In this document: positions 25,374 through 32,877 of the stretch, one piece after another | Layout of the letters: the number at the start of each line of letters is the position of its first letter | Numbering within the stretch: the first letter of the stretch is position 1 | Origin: Pseudomonas sp. AN-1 | GTDB taxonomy: Bacteria; Pseudomonadota; Gammaproteobacteria; Pseudomonadales; Pseudomonadaceae | Assembly: GCF_034057115.1 (NCBI RefSeq) | Contig: NZ_CP139195.1 | Span: forward strand, 1,798,001 to 1,862,000 | Length of the DNA stretch: 64,000 nucleotides | Direction of reading: 5' to 3' | Notes under the pieces: generated by a model | Seen by the model: the letters and a program-made list of their open reading frames with translations, nothing else | Told to the model about the DNA's origin: nothing | Database searches by the model: none | Translations under genes and position numbers: made by a program

Positions 25374-26821
25374 AGATGATCCGCCAGCTGAGCGTCAGCG
25401 CCGGGCGGCTGCTGCCCCGCCAGCCGTTCGCCCGCAGCGTCAGCGTGCTGGTCGGCGGCACCGCCAGCGGGCAGATGCTGATGGTGCTGGCCGCACCGCT
25501 GCTGACCCGTCTGTTCAGCCCCGAGGACTTCGGCCTGCTGGCGGTGTACGGCGGCCTGCTGGCGGTGTTCCTGGTGGTGGCCAATCTGCGCTACGAGATC
25601 GCCATCCCGCTGCCGGAGGACGAGCAGACGGCCACCGACGTCACCGTGCTGAGCCTGCTGACCGGATGCCTGACCAGCCTGCTCACCGCCGTGCTGGTGC
25701 TCTGCGCCGGGGATGCCATCGCCGCGCGGCTAGGCGTGCCGGCCCTGGCCGGCCATCTCTGGCTGCTGCCGGTCGGGGTGTTCTGCGGCAGCCTCTACCT
25801 GGCCGTGCACTACTGGGCCGTCCGCCACAAGCGCTTCGCCGACATCGCCGGCACGCGCATCAAGCAGGTCGTCACCACTCTGGCGGTGCAGCTGCTGGGC
25901 TTCAAGCTGGGCCCCCTCGCCCTGCTGCTCGGCCACGCCAGCGGGCACGGCATGGGCTTTCTCGCCCTGGGCCGCCACCTCCTGCACAGCCCGCAGCTGC
26001 GCCAGGTGTCCGCCGCCGGCATCCTCGCCGCCGCCCGGCGCTACCGGCGCTTTCCGCTGTTCTCGACCTGGACCGGGCTGTTCAACACCGCCGGCAGCCA
26101 GCTGCCGCCGCTGATGCTCGCCGCGCTGTTCGACCCGGTCGCCGCCGGCCTGTATACCCTGGCGCAGCGCGTGCTGGGGGCGCCGATGGCGGTCATCGGC
26201 ACCGCCATCGGCGGCGTGTTCCTCGCCAACGCCGCCGAGGCCCGCCGCGAAGGCCGGCTGGCGCCGCTGGTGGCGAGCGTCCACGAGCGCCTGGCGCAGA
26301 TCGCCATGCCGCCGGCGCTGATCATCCTGTTCGCCGCGCCGCAGATGTTCACCCTGGTGTTCGGCGAACGCTGGCACGACGCCGGCCACTTCGCCCAGTG
26401 GATGGCGCCCTGGCTGTACGTGACCTTCGTGGCCTCGCCGCTCAGCTCGCTGTTCGACGTGCTGGAGCAGCAGAAACGCGAGCTGCTGTTCCATGCCGTG
26501 CTGCTGGCTACCCGCATCGGCGCCATCGCGACCGGCGCGATGCTGGGCGACCTGGAGCTGACCATCGCGCTGTTCGCGCTCGGCAGCGCCCTGTGCTGGT
26601 GCGGGGCGCTGGTGTGGGTCTGCGGCAGCGCCGGCATCTCGCCGGGCAGCCTGCTCAGGCCGACCGTCCGCGCGCTGCTGTGGGCCCTGGCCTGCACCCT
26701 GCCCCTGCCGATCGGCCTGACGCTGTTCCCCGAAGGCCTCGCCTGGCTGGCGTTCCTCGCCCTCGCCGCAGTGCTCTGCGGCATCCGCTACTTCCAGCTG
26801 TTCCGCCAGAGCTACCAATGA
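25370..26821 (+). CDS. wzx: Wzx-type lipid-linked oligosaccharide flippase (MOP superfamily)
   Basis: The 483-residue polytopic protein has about 12 predicted membrane helices. Its N-terminal region is typical of Wzx/oligosaccharide flippases (VLVGGTASGQMLMVLAAPLL, then LTRLFSPEDFGLLAVYGG). It carries undecaprenyl-PP-linked repeat units across the inner membrane for polymerisation by Wzy. The ATG at 25370 overlaps the wbpE stop; a second in-frame ATG at 25376 is an alternative start. The following ATP-grasp gene overlaps by 4 bp, so this stretch of the operon looks translationally coupled. Confidence 0.9.
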   Translation: MKMIRQLSVSAGRLLPRQPFARSVSVLVGGTASGQMLMVLAAPLLTRLFSPEDFGLLAVYGGLLAVFLVVANLRYEIAIPLPEDEQTATDVTVLSLLTGCLTSLLTAVLVLCAGDAIAARLGVPALAGHLWLLPVGVFCGSLYLAVHYWAVRHKRFADIAGTRIKQVVTTLAVQLLGFKLGPLALLLGHASGHGMGFLALGRHLLHSPQLRQVSAAGILAAARRYRRFPLFSTWTGLFNTAGSQLPPLMLAALFDPVAAGLYTLAQRVLGAPMAVIGTAIGGVFLANAAEARREGRLAPLVASVHERLAQIAMPPALIILFAAPQMFTLVFGERWHDAGHFAQWMAPWLYVTFVASPLSSLFDVLEQQKRELLFHAVLLATRIGAIATGAMLGDLELTIALFALGSALCWCGALVWVCGSAGISPGSLLRPTVRALLWALACTLPLPIGLTLFPEGLAWLAFLALAAVLCGIRYFQLFRQSYQ

Positions 26822-27873
26822 CCATCTACCTCTGCTCGCCGGGCTCCGACCAGTCGCAGACGCTGGCCAGGCTGCTCAGGCAATACACGCAACACCGGAT
26901 CGTCGGCGTGCTCTTCGAGGACGAGACACGCTTCATCAGCCGCAACATCGACGGGTTCGTCTCCTACCACGACCTGGACAGTCTGCCCGGCGACGGCCTG
27001 ATCCTGCCGACCGGCGCCAGGTCCACCCAGTTCATGCTGGAGCGCGGGGACGTGACCTGCGGCAGCGTGGTGCTCACCCGCGATGCGCTGCGCGTCTTCG
27101 ACAAGCCCTGGATCATCGCCCTGGCGGCCGCCTGCCGGGTGCCGACGCCGACAACCTGGCTGAGGGTCGAGGACATCGGCGACTACCCGGCCTTCTTCAA
27201 GGAGCTGCGCGAGCGCGGCGGCGGCAGGCGCGGCATCGCCCGGCAGCCCGCGGAGATCCCCGCCAGCGGCCGGGACGAGCTGATCTACCAGGAATACATC
27301 GACTCCCCCGGCACCTACGGGGTCGGCTTCATCGCCCGCCGGGGCGAGATCCTGACCAGCCATGCGCACTTCGAGGCCATCAGCATCCCGCCGAGCGGCG
27401 GCTCCGCGGTCGCCCTGCGCAGCATCGCGGACCCCAGGCTGGACGAGTACGCGCGGAGAATCATCGCCCAGCTCGGCTACTCCGGCTGGGGGCTGGTCGA
27501 GTTCAAGTACTGCCCGAAGCGCGACGACTACGTGTTCATGGAGGTCAACGCGAAGTTCTGGGCCTCGCTCGAACTCGCCCTGGCCAACCAGCCGCTGTTC
27601 GCCGAGCTGCTGTTCGGCATCGAGACGCCGGAACAGGCCATCGTCGGCATGGTGTTCCTCAACCGCTATCTGCAGCGCGGCTTGCTGTTCGCCGTCCGCA
27701 ACCTGCCCCTCCTGCTGCGCCCGGACACGCGGCTGTCGGTCTATCCCGGCCTGCTGAAGAGCTTCATCCTCGGCCTGGTCCCGGAGCGGACTTCGCAGCT
27801 GCTCCATCGCCTGGTCCGGCGCTTCTGGAAGAAACCGCAGCCCCGCGGCGCATCCTCGAACCATACTCCTTGA
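26818..27873 (+). CDS. ATP-grasp fold protein (putative carboxylate-amine ligase) in EPS locus 1
   Basis: The 351-residue protein begins MTIYLCSPGSDQSQTLARLL, a small pre-ATP-grasp domain. It continues with an ATP-grasp-like core: DELIYQEYIDSPGTYGVGF, then SGWGLVEFKYCPKRDDYVFM and EVNAKFWASLELA, where the E-x-N metal-binding pair sits. ATP-grasp enzymes join a carboxylate to an amine through an acyl-phosphate. In this setting it could join an amino acid to a uronic-acid carboxyl or to an amino sugar. I know of no characterised close relative. A REP-type inverted repeat follows its stop, and the operon resumes 154 bp later. Confidence 0.75.
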   Translation: MTIYLCSPGSDQSQTLARLLRQYTQHRIVGVLFEDETRFISRNIDGFVSYHDLDSLPGDGLILPTGARSTQFMLERGDVTCGSVVLTRDALRVFDKPWIIALAAACRVPTPTTWLRVEDIGDYPAFFKELRERGGGRRGIARQPAEIPASGRDELIYQEYIDSPGTYGVGFIARRGEILTSHAHFEAISIPPSGGSAVALRSIADPRLDEYARRIIAQLGYSGWGLVEFKYCPKRDDYVFMEVNAKFWASLELALANQPLFAELLFGIETPEQAIVGMVFLNRYLQRGLLFAVRNLPLLLRPDTRLSVYPGLLKSFILGLVPERTSQLLHRLVRRFWKKPQPRGASSNHTP

Positions 27874-27928
27874 ACACGTGCACCGCTGCCGTCGCCCCTG
27901 CCGGGGCAGCGCATGAATGATCCGCTGC

Positions 27929-27980
27929 AGGGGCGAATTCATTCGCCTTGCGGGGCATTTCGGCGAATGAATTCGCCCCT
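27929..27980. repeat. REP-type perfect inverted repeat (19-bp arms)
   Basis: AGGGGCGAATTCATTCGCC at 27929-27947 is the exact reverse complement of 27962-27980, with a 14-nt spacer. The same 19-mer occurs a third time at 42278-42296. Elements of this type are scattered through Pseudomonas genomes between genes. Within an operon they can form mRNA-stabilising or attenuating hairpins. Confidence 0.85.
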
Positions 27981-28027
27981 ACCGGCCGGAAACGATTGCC
28001 CTGCCAACCCTTGCTGCGAGCCGCACC

Positions 28028-29077
28028 ATGCATCCCAGCCACGGCGTATTCACCATCTCGCTCGACTTCGAGCTGTACTGGGGCGTGCGCGACAACCGCA
28101 GCATCGCGCAGTACCGGGAGAACCTCGACGGCGTCCGGCAGGCGATCCCGGCCATGCTGCGGGCGTTCCGCGAGCGCGGTATCCACGCCACCTGGGCGAC
28201 GGTCGGCTTCCTGTTCTGCCGCGACCGGGACGAGCTGGAGCGCAACCGGCCCGCCCTGCTGCCCCGCTACCGCGACGAGACGCTCTCGCCTTACGCCTAC
28301 CTCGCACGCACGCCGGAGCTGGAGCCGGCCTATCACTTCGCCCCCGAGCTGATCGAGCTGATCGGCCGGCACGAGCACCAGGAAATCGCCTCGCACACCT
28401 TCTCCCACTACTACTGCCTGGAAGCCGGCCAGTCGCCCGCCGAGTTCGAGGCGGACCTGCGCGCCGCCGTGGCCCTGGCCAGGCAGCGGGGGATCGAGCT
28501 GAGAAGCCTGGTGCTGCCGAGGAACCAGTGGAACCCCGAGTACCGCGACATCCTCCTCCGCCACGGCATCCTCTGCTATCGGGGCAACGAGGACGGCCGC
28601 ATCTACCGGGCCTGCGAGGAGGCCGCCAACAACCGCACGGACCGCGCGCTGCGCCTGCTGGACGCCTACCTCAACCTCTGCGGCCACAACACCCACGCCC
28701 TGGACGGCCCGCGCGAGCCCCCCTTCGACTTTCCGGCCAGCCGCTTCCTGCGCCCCTGGTCGCCGCGCCTGGCGCCGTTCGACGGGCTGCGCCTGGCGCG
28801 CATCAAGGACGCGATGACCGACGCGGCGCTGCGCCACCGGCTGTTCCACCTCTGGTGGCACCCGCACAACTTCGGCGCGCACACCGGGAAGAACATCGCG
28901 TTCCTGGAGCGGATCCTCGCCCACTACCGGCAGCTGCACGAGCGACACGAGCTGCAGTCGCTGAACATGGGCGAGCTGTGCCAACTGGTCGCTGCCGGGG
29001 ACGGGCAGGCGCAGGCCCGCGCCGCCGGCCGCACCCGGCTCCTCAAGGCCGGGACCGCCCGGGACCGGGCCGACTGA
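28028..29077 (+). CDS. Polysaccharide deacetylase (NodB/CE4-like), second of locus 1
   Basis: The 349-residue protein has the CE4 signature with the Asp in FTISLDFELYWGVRD and the metal-binding HxxxH in SHTFSHYYCL. Late elements include FHLWWHPHNFG. There is no signal peptide, so it is probably cytoplasmic, as with deacetylases acting on nucleotide- or lipid-linked sugars. It is not closely related to the other deacetylase at 14376-15797, which has an extra N-terminal domain. It is followed at 31 bp by a PIG-L deacetylase, so two unrelated deacetylase folds sit side by side. The ATG at 28028 was chosen for the typical SLDFE spacing. Confidence 0.85.
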   Translation: MHPSHGVFTISLDFELYWGVRDNRSIAQYRENLDGVRQAIPAMLRAFRERGIHATWATVGFLFCRDRDELERNRPALLPRYRDETLSPYAYLARTPELEPAYHFAPELIELIGRHEHQEIASHTFSHYYCLEAGQSPAEFEADLRAAVALARQRGIELRSLVLPRNQWNPEYRDILLRHGILCYRGNEDGRIYRACEEAANNRTDRALRLLDAYLNLCGHNTHALDGPREPPFDFPASRFLRPWSPRLAPFDGLRLARIKDAMTDAALRHRLFHLWWHPHNFGAHTGKNIAFLERILAHYRQLHERHELQSLNMGELCQLVAAGDGQAQARAAGRTRLLKAGTARDRAD

Positions 29078-29108
29078 CGGCCCTCTCGCAGACCACAGGA
29101 GAACCACC

Positions 29109-29744
29109 ATGCTGCCGTTCAAGAATGCACTCGTCCTGGCACCGCACACCGACGACGGCGAACTGGGCGCCGGCGCCACCATCGCCCGGCTGGTCGACCA
29201 GGGGGCGCGGGTGACCTACGTGGCCTTCTCCATCGCCGAGCAGTCGGTGCCCGAAGGCCTGCCCAGGGACATCCTGAAGACCGAGGTACGCCAGGCCACC
29301 GCCAGCCTGGGCATCGCGCCGGAAAACCTGATCGTCCTCGGTCACGAGGTCCGCAAGCTGAACTTCGCGCGCCAGGACATCCTCGAGGGGCTGATCGCCC
29401 TGCGCCGCGCCAACGCCTTCGACCTGGTGCTGATGCCCTCGCTCAAGGACATCCACCAGGACCACCAGACGGTGGCCCGGGAAGGCCTGCGCGCCTTCAA
29501 GGGCACCACCATCCTCGGCTACGAGCTGGTGTGGAACAACCTGTCCTTCGACACCACCGTCTTCGTCAAGGTCTCGGCCGAACAGCTCGGCCGCAAGGTG
29601 GAGGCCCTCCGCCACTACCAGTCGCAGCGGGGCAAGGACTACACCTCCGAGGAGTTCATCTTCGCCCTGGCCCGGACGCGCGGCGTGCAGATCGGCGCCG
29701 AGTATGCCGAGAGCTTCGAGGTCGTCCGCTGGGTCATGCCGTGA
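29109..29744 (+). CDS. PIG-L/LmbE-family N-acetylglucosaminyl deacetylase-like protein
   Basis: This 211-residue zinc-dependent deacetylase fold has the metal site at the N-terminus in the variant form LVLAPHTDDGELGAGAT, where the family usually reads AHPDDE. The second motif is DIHQDHQTV (HxxH), with further conserved YELVWNN and FVKVSAEQLGRK segments. PIG-L enzymes release acetate from N-acetylated sugars or sugar conjugates. AGGAG lies 7 bp upstream of the start. It sits between a NodB-type deacetylase and an acyltransferase, which suggests that removed N-acetyl groups are replaced by another acyl group. Confidence 0.87.
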   Translation: MLPFKNALVLAPHTDDGELGAGATIARLVDQGARVTYVAFSIAEQSVPEGLPRDILKTEVRQATASLGIAPENLIVLGHEVRKLNFARQDILEGLIALRRANAFDLVLMPSLKDIHQDHQTVAREGLRAFKGTTILGYELVWNNLSFDTTVFVKVSAEQLGRKVEALRHYQSQRGKDYTSEEFIFALARTRGVQIGAEYAESFEVVRWVMP

Positions 29745-29781
29745 TCGCCGAGCCCCGCCTCGCCAAGCCAGGAGACTGCCC

Positions 29782-31824
29782 ATGAGCGCCGCCCACTGGA
29801 TCGACGCACGAGACACCTACAGGGACGACATCCAGGGCGTACGCGCCCTGGGGGCGATCCTGATCGCCATCTACCACATCTGGATCAACAAAGTGTCCGG
29901 CGGAGTCGACGTGTTCTTCGTCATCTCCGGATTCCTGATGACCGGGGTGCTGATCCGCCAGCTCGAGAGCAGCGCGCGGATCAGCCCGCTGCGGTTCTGG
30001 GGCAACCTGGTGAAGCGCATCGCCCCCTCCGCCTGCACCGTGCTGCTGGCCACCCTGCTCCTCGGCTACTTCTTCGTGCCGGAGCCGCTGTGGACCCAGT
30101 TCATCCGCGAGGTCATCTACAGCGCCCTGCAGATCGAGAACCTCGGCCTGATGCAGTCCTCGGTGGACTACCTGGCGCGGGACCTGCCCCCCAGCCCGGT
30201 CCAGCAGTTCTGGGCGCTGTCCATCCAGGCGCAGTTCTACGTCCTCCTGCCGCTGATCCTGGCCCCGCTGCTCGGGCGCTCGACCGCGTCCGGCTCGCCC
30301 CTGCCCGGCATCGCGGCCATGGCCGCCATAGTCGCGGCCTCCTTTATCTATTCGCTGCTCGAAACCGCCAGGAGTCCGGCCAGCGCCTATTTCGATCCGG
30401 CCACCCGGGCCTGGGAGTTCTTCGCCGGGGCACTGCTGGCCTTCCTGCTGCCGCACCTCAAGCCCGGCGCCGCGCTGCGCGGCGGCATGGGCGCCGCCGG
30501 CCTCCTGGCCCTGCTGCTGTGCGGCGTGCTGGTGCCGGCCACCCAGCGGTTCCCGGGCTACATCGCCGCCATCCCGGTCGGCGCCGCCGTCCTACTGATC
30601 GTCGCCGGCGCCGGGGGCGCGAGGCCTGCGGCCAACCGCCTGCTGGCCCATCCCTGGCTGACCGCCATCGGCAAGGTGTCCTTCGGCATCTACCTGTGGC
30701 ACTGGCCGCTGCTGGTGTTCGCCCTCGAGTACACCGGCAGCCGGCGCCCGAGCCTGCTCCTGGGGCTGGCGATCATCCTGCTCGCCGTCGTGCTGGCGCT
30801 GGCGACGCACCGCTACATCGAGGAACCCCTCCGAAAAAAGAAGTTCGAGCCCGGCAGGACCTGGGCTCCCTATCTGATCGGCGTCGCCTTCCTCGCTCCG
30901 GTGCTCGCCACCGCCGCTTCCTGGCACTACTACATCCACCACACCATCACCGCCCGGATGCACGACAGTCTGCAGCAGGCCCACAGCGACGACTTCACCA
31001 GCCTCGCGGAGCAGCAGGACGCCAGCCAGATCCCGCATGACGAACTGATCGCCGTGAAGGATCTGCTGCCCGACGCCTACGCCGACGGCTGCCACCAGGA
31101 CATCACCTCCCCGGAAGTGAATATCTGCGCCTACGGCGACACCAGCGCCCAGGCCTCGGTCGCCCTGGTCGGCGGCTCGCACGCAGCCCAGTGGCTGCCG
31201 GCGCTGGACGCCATCGGCAAGGAAAGCCGCGTGAAGATCCTCAACATCACCAAGAGCTCCTGCCCGCTCGGCCCGCTGGCCGACTCCGACCCCTCGTGCA
31301 TCGAATGGAACCGCCTGCTGATCGAGCAACTGACCCTGCTCAGGCCCGTGGCGGTCGTCACCAACTCGACGCGAGCGACCCGCCCCGAGTCGCCCGAACA
31401 CGTCCCGCCGTCCTACGTGGAGCAATGGAAGAAGCTGGACAGCCTCGGCATTCCGGTGATCGCCATCCGCGACAACCCCGCGTTCGACTTCGACGCCGCC
31501 ACCTGCATAGCCCGGCACCCGGCCAATGCGCTGGCCTGCTCCAAGCCGCGCGAGCAGGCCCTGGCCGGAACCGATCCCTCCCTGGCCCTGCTGCGCAGCC
31601 TCGGCAACCTGCGCCTGATCGACATGTCGGAGTACTTCTGCACGCCGCGGACCTGCATCACCGTGACCAACGACCACCTGATGTACCGCGACGCCGAGCA
31701 CCTCAACGTCCCCTACGTGCTGTCGCTGACCGAGAAGCTGGACGAGAAGCTGGAACGGGCCTTGCCGAACATATTCGCCTGCCCCTCGCCGGATGCCCGG
31801 AGGCAGACCCAGACCAGCAACTGA
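29782..31824 (+). CDS. Acyltransferase-3 (OafA/YrhL-type) with C-terminal SGNH domain
   Basis: The 680-residue integral membrane O-acyltransferase starts with DIQGVRALGAILIAIYHIW, the AT3 domain with its active-site His-containing region. About ten membrane helices (to residue about 385) follow, including GIYLWHWPLLVF. The periplasmic C-terminal half has an SGNH/GDSL-like fold with the nucleophile motif ALVGGSHAAQWLPAL near residue 465. This two-domain plan is that of OafA and OatA-like proteins that O-acetylate surface polysaccharides. The ATG at 29782 has AGGAG upstream and was preferred to the longer frame. Confidence 0.92.
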   Translation: MSAAHWIDARDTYRDDIQGVRALGAILIAIYHIWINKVSGGVDVFFVISGFLMTGVLIRQLESSARISPLRFWGNLVKRIAPSACTVLLATLLLGYFFVPEPLWTQFIREVIYSALQIENLGLMQSSVDYLARDLPPSPVQQFWALSIQAQFYVLLPLILAPLLGRSTASGSPLPGIAAMAAIVAASFIYSLLETARSPASAYFDPATRAWEFFAGALLAFLLPHLKPGAALRGGMGAAGLLALLLCGVLVPATQRFPGYIAAIPVGAAVLLIVAGAGGARPAANRLLAHPWLTAIGKVSFGIYLWHWPLLVFALEYTGSRRPSLLLGLAIILLAVVLALATHRYIEEPLRKKKFEPGRTWAPYLIGVAFLAPVLATAASWHYYIHHTITARMHDSLQQAHSDDFTSLAEQQDASQIPHDELIAVKDLLPDAYADGCHQDITSPEVNICAYGDTSAQASVALVGGSHAAQWLPALDAIGKESRVKILNITKSSCPLGPLADSDPSCIEWNRLLIEQLTLLRPVAVVTNSTRATRPESPEHVPPSYVEQWKKLDSLGIPVIAIRDNPAFDFDAATCIARHPANALACSKPREQALAGTDPSLALLRSLGNLRLIDMSEYFCTPRTCITVTNDHLMYRDAEHLNVPYVLSLTEKLDEKLERALPNIFACPSPDARRQTQTSN

Positions 31825-31875
31825 GGAGGCTGCCGCAGCCCCTCGAAACCGAATCAGCCTCGTGCGAAGCCAATC

Positions 31876-32829
31876 GTGAACGACAAAGATGCCTATCGAC
31901 GCCTGTGCGCAACCGAACGCTCGATTCCCCTGTTCAGCCAGCCCTGGTGGCTCGACGCCACCGCGGGGGAGGACAACTGGGATGTCGCCCTCGTGGAAAG
32001 GCACGGCAGGATAGTGGCGACCCTGCCCTACTACACGGAAAGGCGCCTGGGTCTGACCCTGCTCACCCAGCCCGCCCTCACCCAGACGCTGGGCCCCTGG
32101 CTGCGGCCAGACGACGGCGGGCCGGCCGCGACCTGCACCCGGCGCGACGGCCTGGTGCAGGCCCTGATCGAGCGCCTGCCGGACTGCCATCACTACGCCC
32201 AGAACTGGCACTACAGCCAGAGCGGCGGACTGCCGGCGGGCAAGGGCTTCCGGCAGACCACCCGCTACACCTACATCCTGCCCGACCTGAGCGACCCGCA
32301 GGCGCTGTGGAACGACCTGCAGGACAACATCCGCCGCGAGATCCGCAAGGCCCAGCAGCGCTTCGGGATCCACATCCGCGACGATCTCGGCCTCGCCGAA
32401 TTCCTGGCCCTCAACCGCCTGACCTTCGATCGCCAGGGCCTGCCACCGCCCCACAGCGAATCGCTGATGGAGCGACTCGACCGCACCTGCAGCGCCCGCC
32501 AGGCACGCCGGATCTTCATCGCCGAAGACGAGCAGGGACGCCACCATGCGGGGGTCTATCTGATCTGGGACGAGAACAGCGCCTACTACCTGATGGGCGG
32601 CGGCGATCCCCAGCTGCGCAACAGCGGCGCCACCAGCCTGTGCATGTGGGAAGCGATCCGCTTCGCGGCGACCGTCACCCGGCGCTTCGATTTCGAGGGC
32701 TCGATGCTCGAACCCGTGGAGCGCTTCTTCCGCGCCTTCGGTGCCATCCAGCAACCCTTCCTGCGCGTCTGCCGGACCCCCTCCCGACTGCTCAGAACGG
32801 CGCTGTTCCTGCGCCACCTCAACGACTGA
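31876..32829 (+). CDS. FemAB/GNAT-fold protein, putative tailoring transferase A' (paralogue of 13324-14379)
   Basis: The 317-residue protein starts with GTG. It aligns along most of its length with the 351-residue protein at 13324. Shared blocks include LFSQPWWLDA, WDVALVERHGRIVATLPY, QNWHYSQ, FRQTTRYTY and RRFDFEGSMLEPVERFFRAFG. It lacks the N-terminal 35-residue extension of that copy. As the last gene of locus 1 it follows the acyltransferase by 51 bp. The pair probably arose by duplication and may act on different positions of the same glycan; that is inference. The function is unproven. Confidence 0.78.
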   Translation: MNDKDAYRRLCATERSIPLFSQPWWLDATAGEDNWDVALVERHGRIVATLPYYTERRLGLTLLTQPALTQTLGPWLRPDDGGPAATCTRRDGLVQALIERLPDCHHYAQNWHYSQSGGLPAGKGFRQTTRYTYILPDLSDPQALWNDLQDNIRREIRKAQQRFGIHIRDDLGLAEFLALNRLTFDRQGLPPPHSESLMERLDRTCSARQARRIFIAEDEQGRHHAGVYLIWDENSAYYLMGGGDPQLRNSGATSLCMWEAIRFAATVTRRFDFEGSMLEPVERFFRAFGAIQQPFLRVCRTPSRLLRTALFLRHLND

Positions 32830-32833
32830 GCCC

Positions 32834-32877
32834 GCCGCCGCCGCTCCGGCCCGGCGGCAGCCCGCGGCGCTAGCGCC
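32834..32877. terminator. Convergent-gene hairpins, possible bidirectional terminator
   Basis: A 7-bp stem (GCCGCCG 32834-32840 with 32852-32858) and a perfect palindrome GGCGCTAGCGCC (32866-32877) lie between the ends of the FemAB-like gene and the minus-strand dehydratase gene. The palindrome contains the dehydratase stop codon. There is no T-run. Confidence 0.3.
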
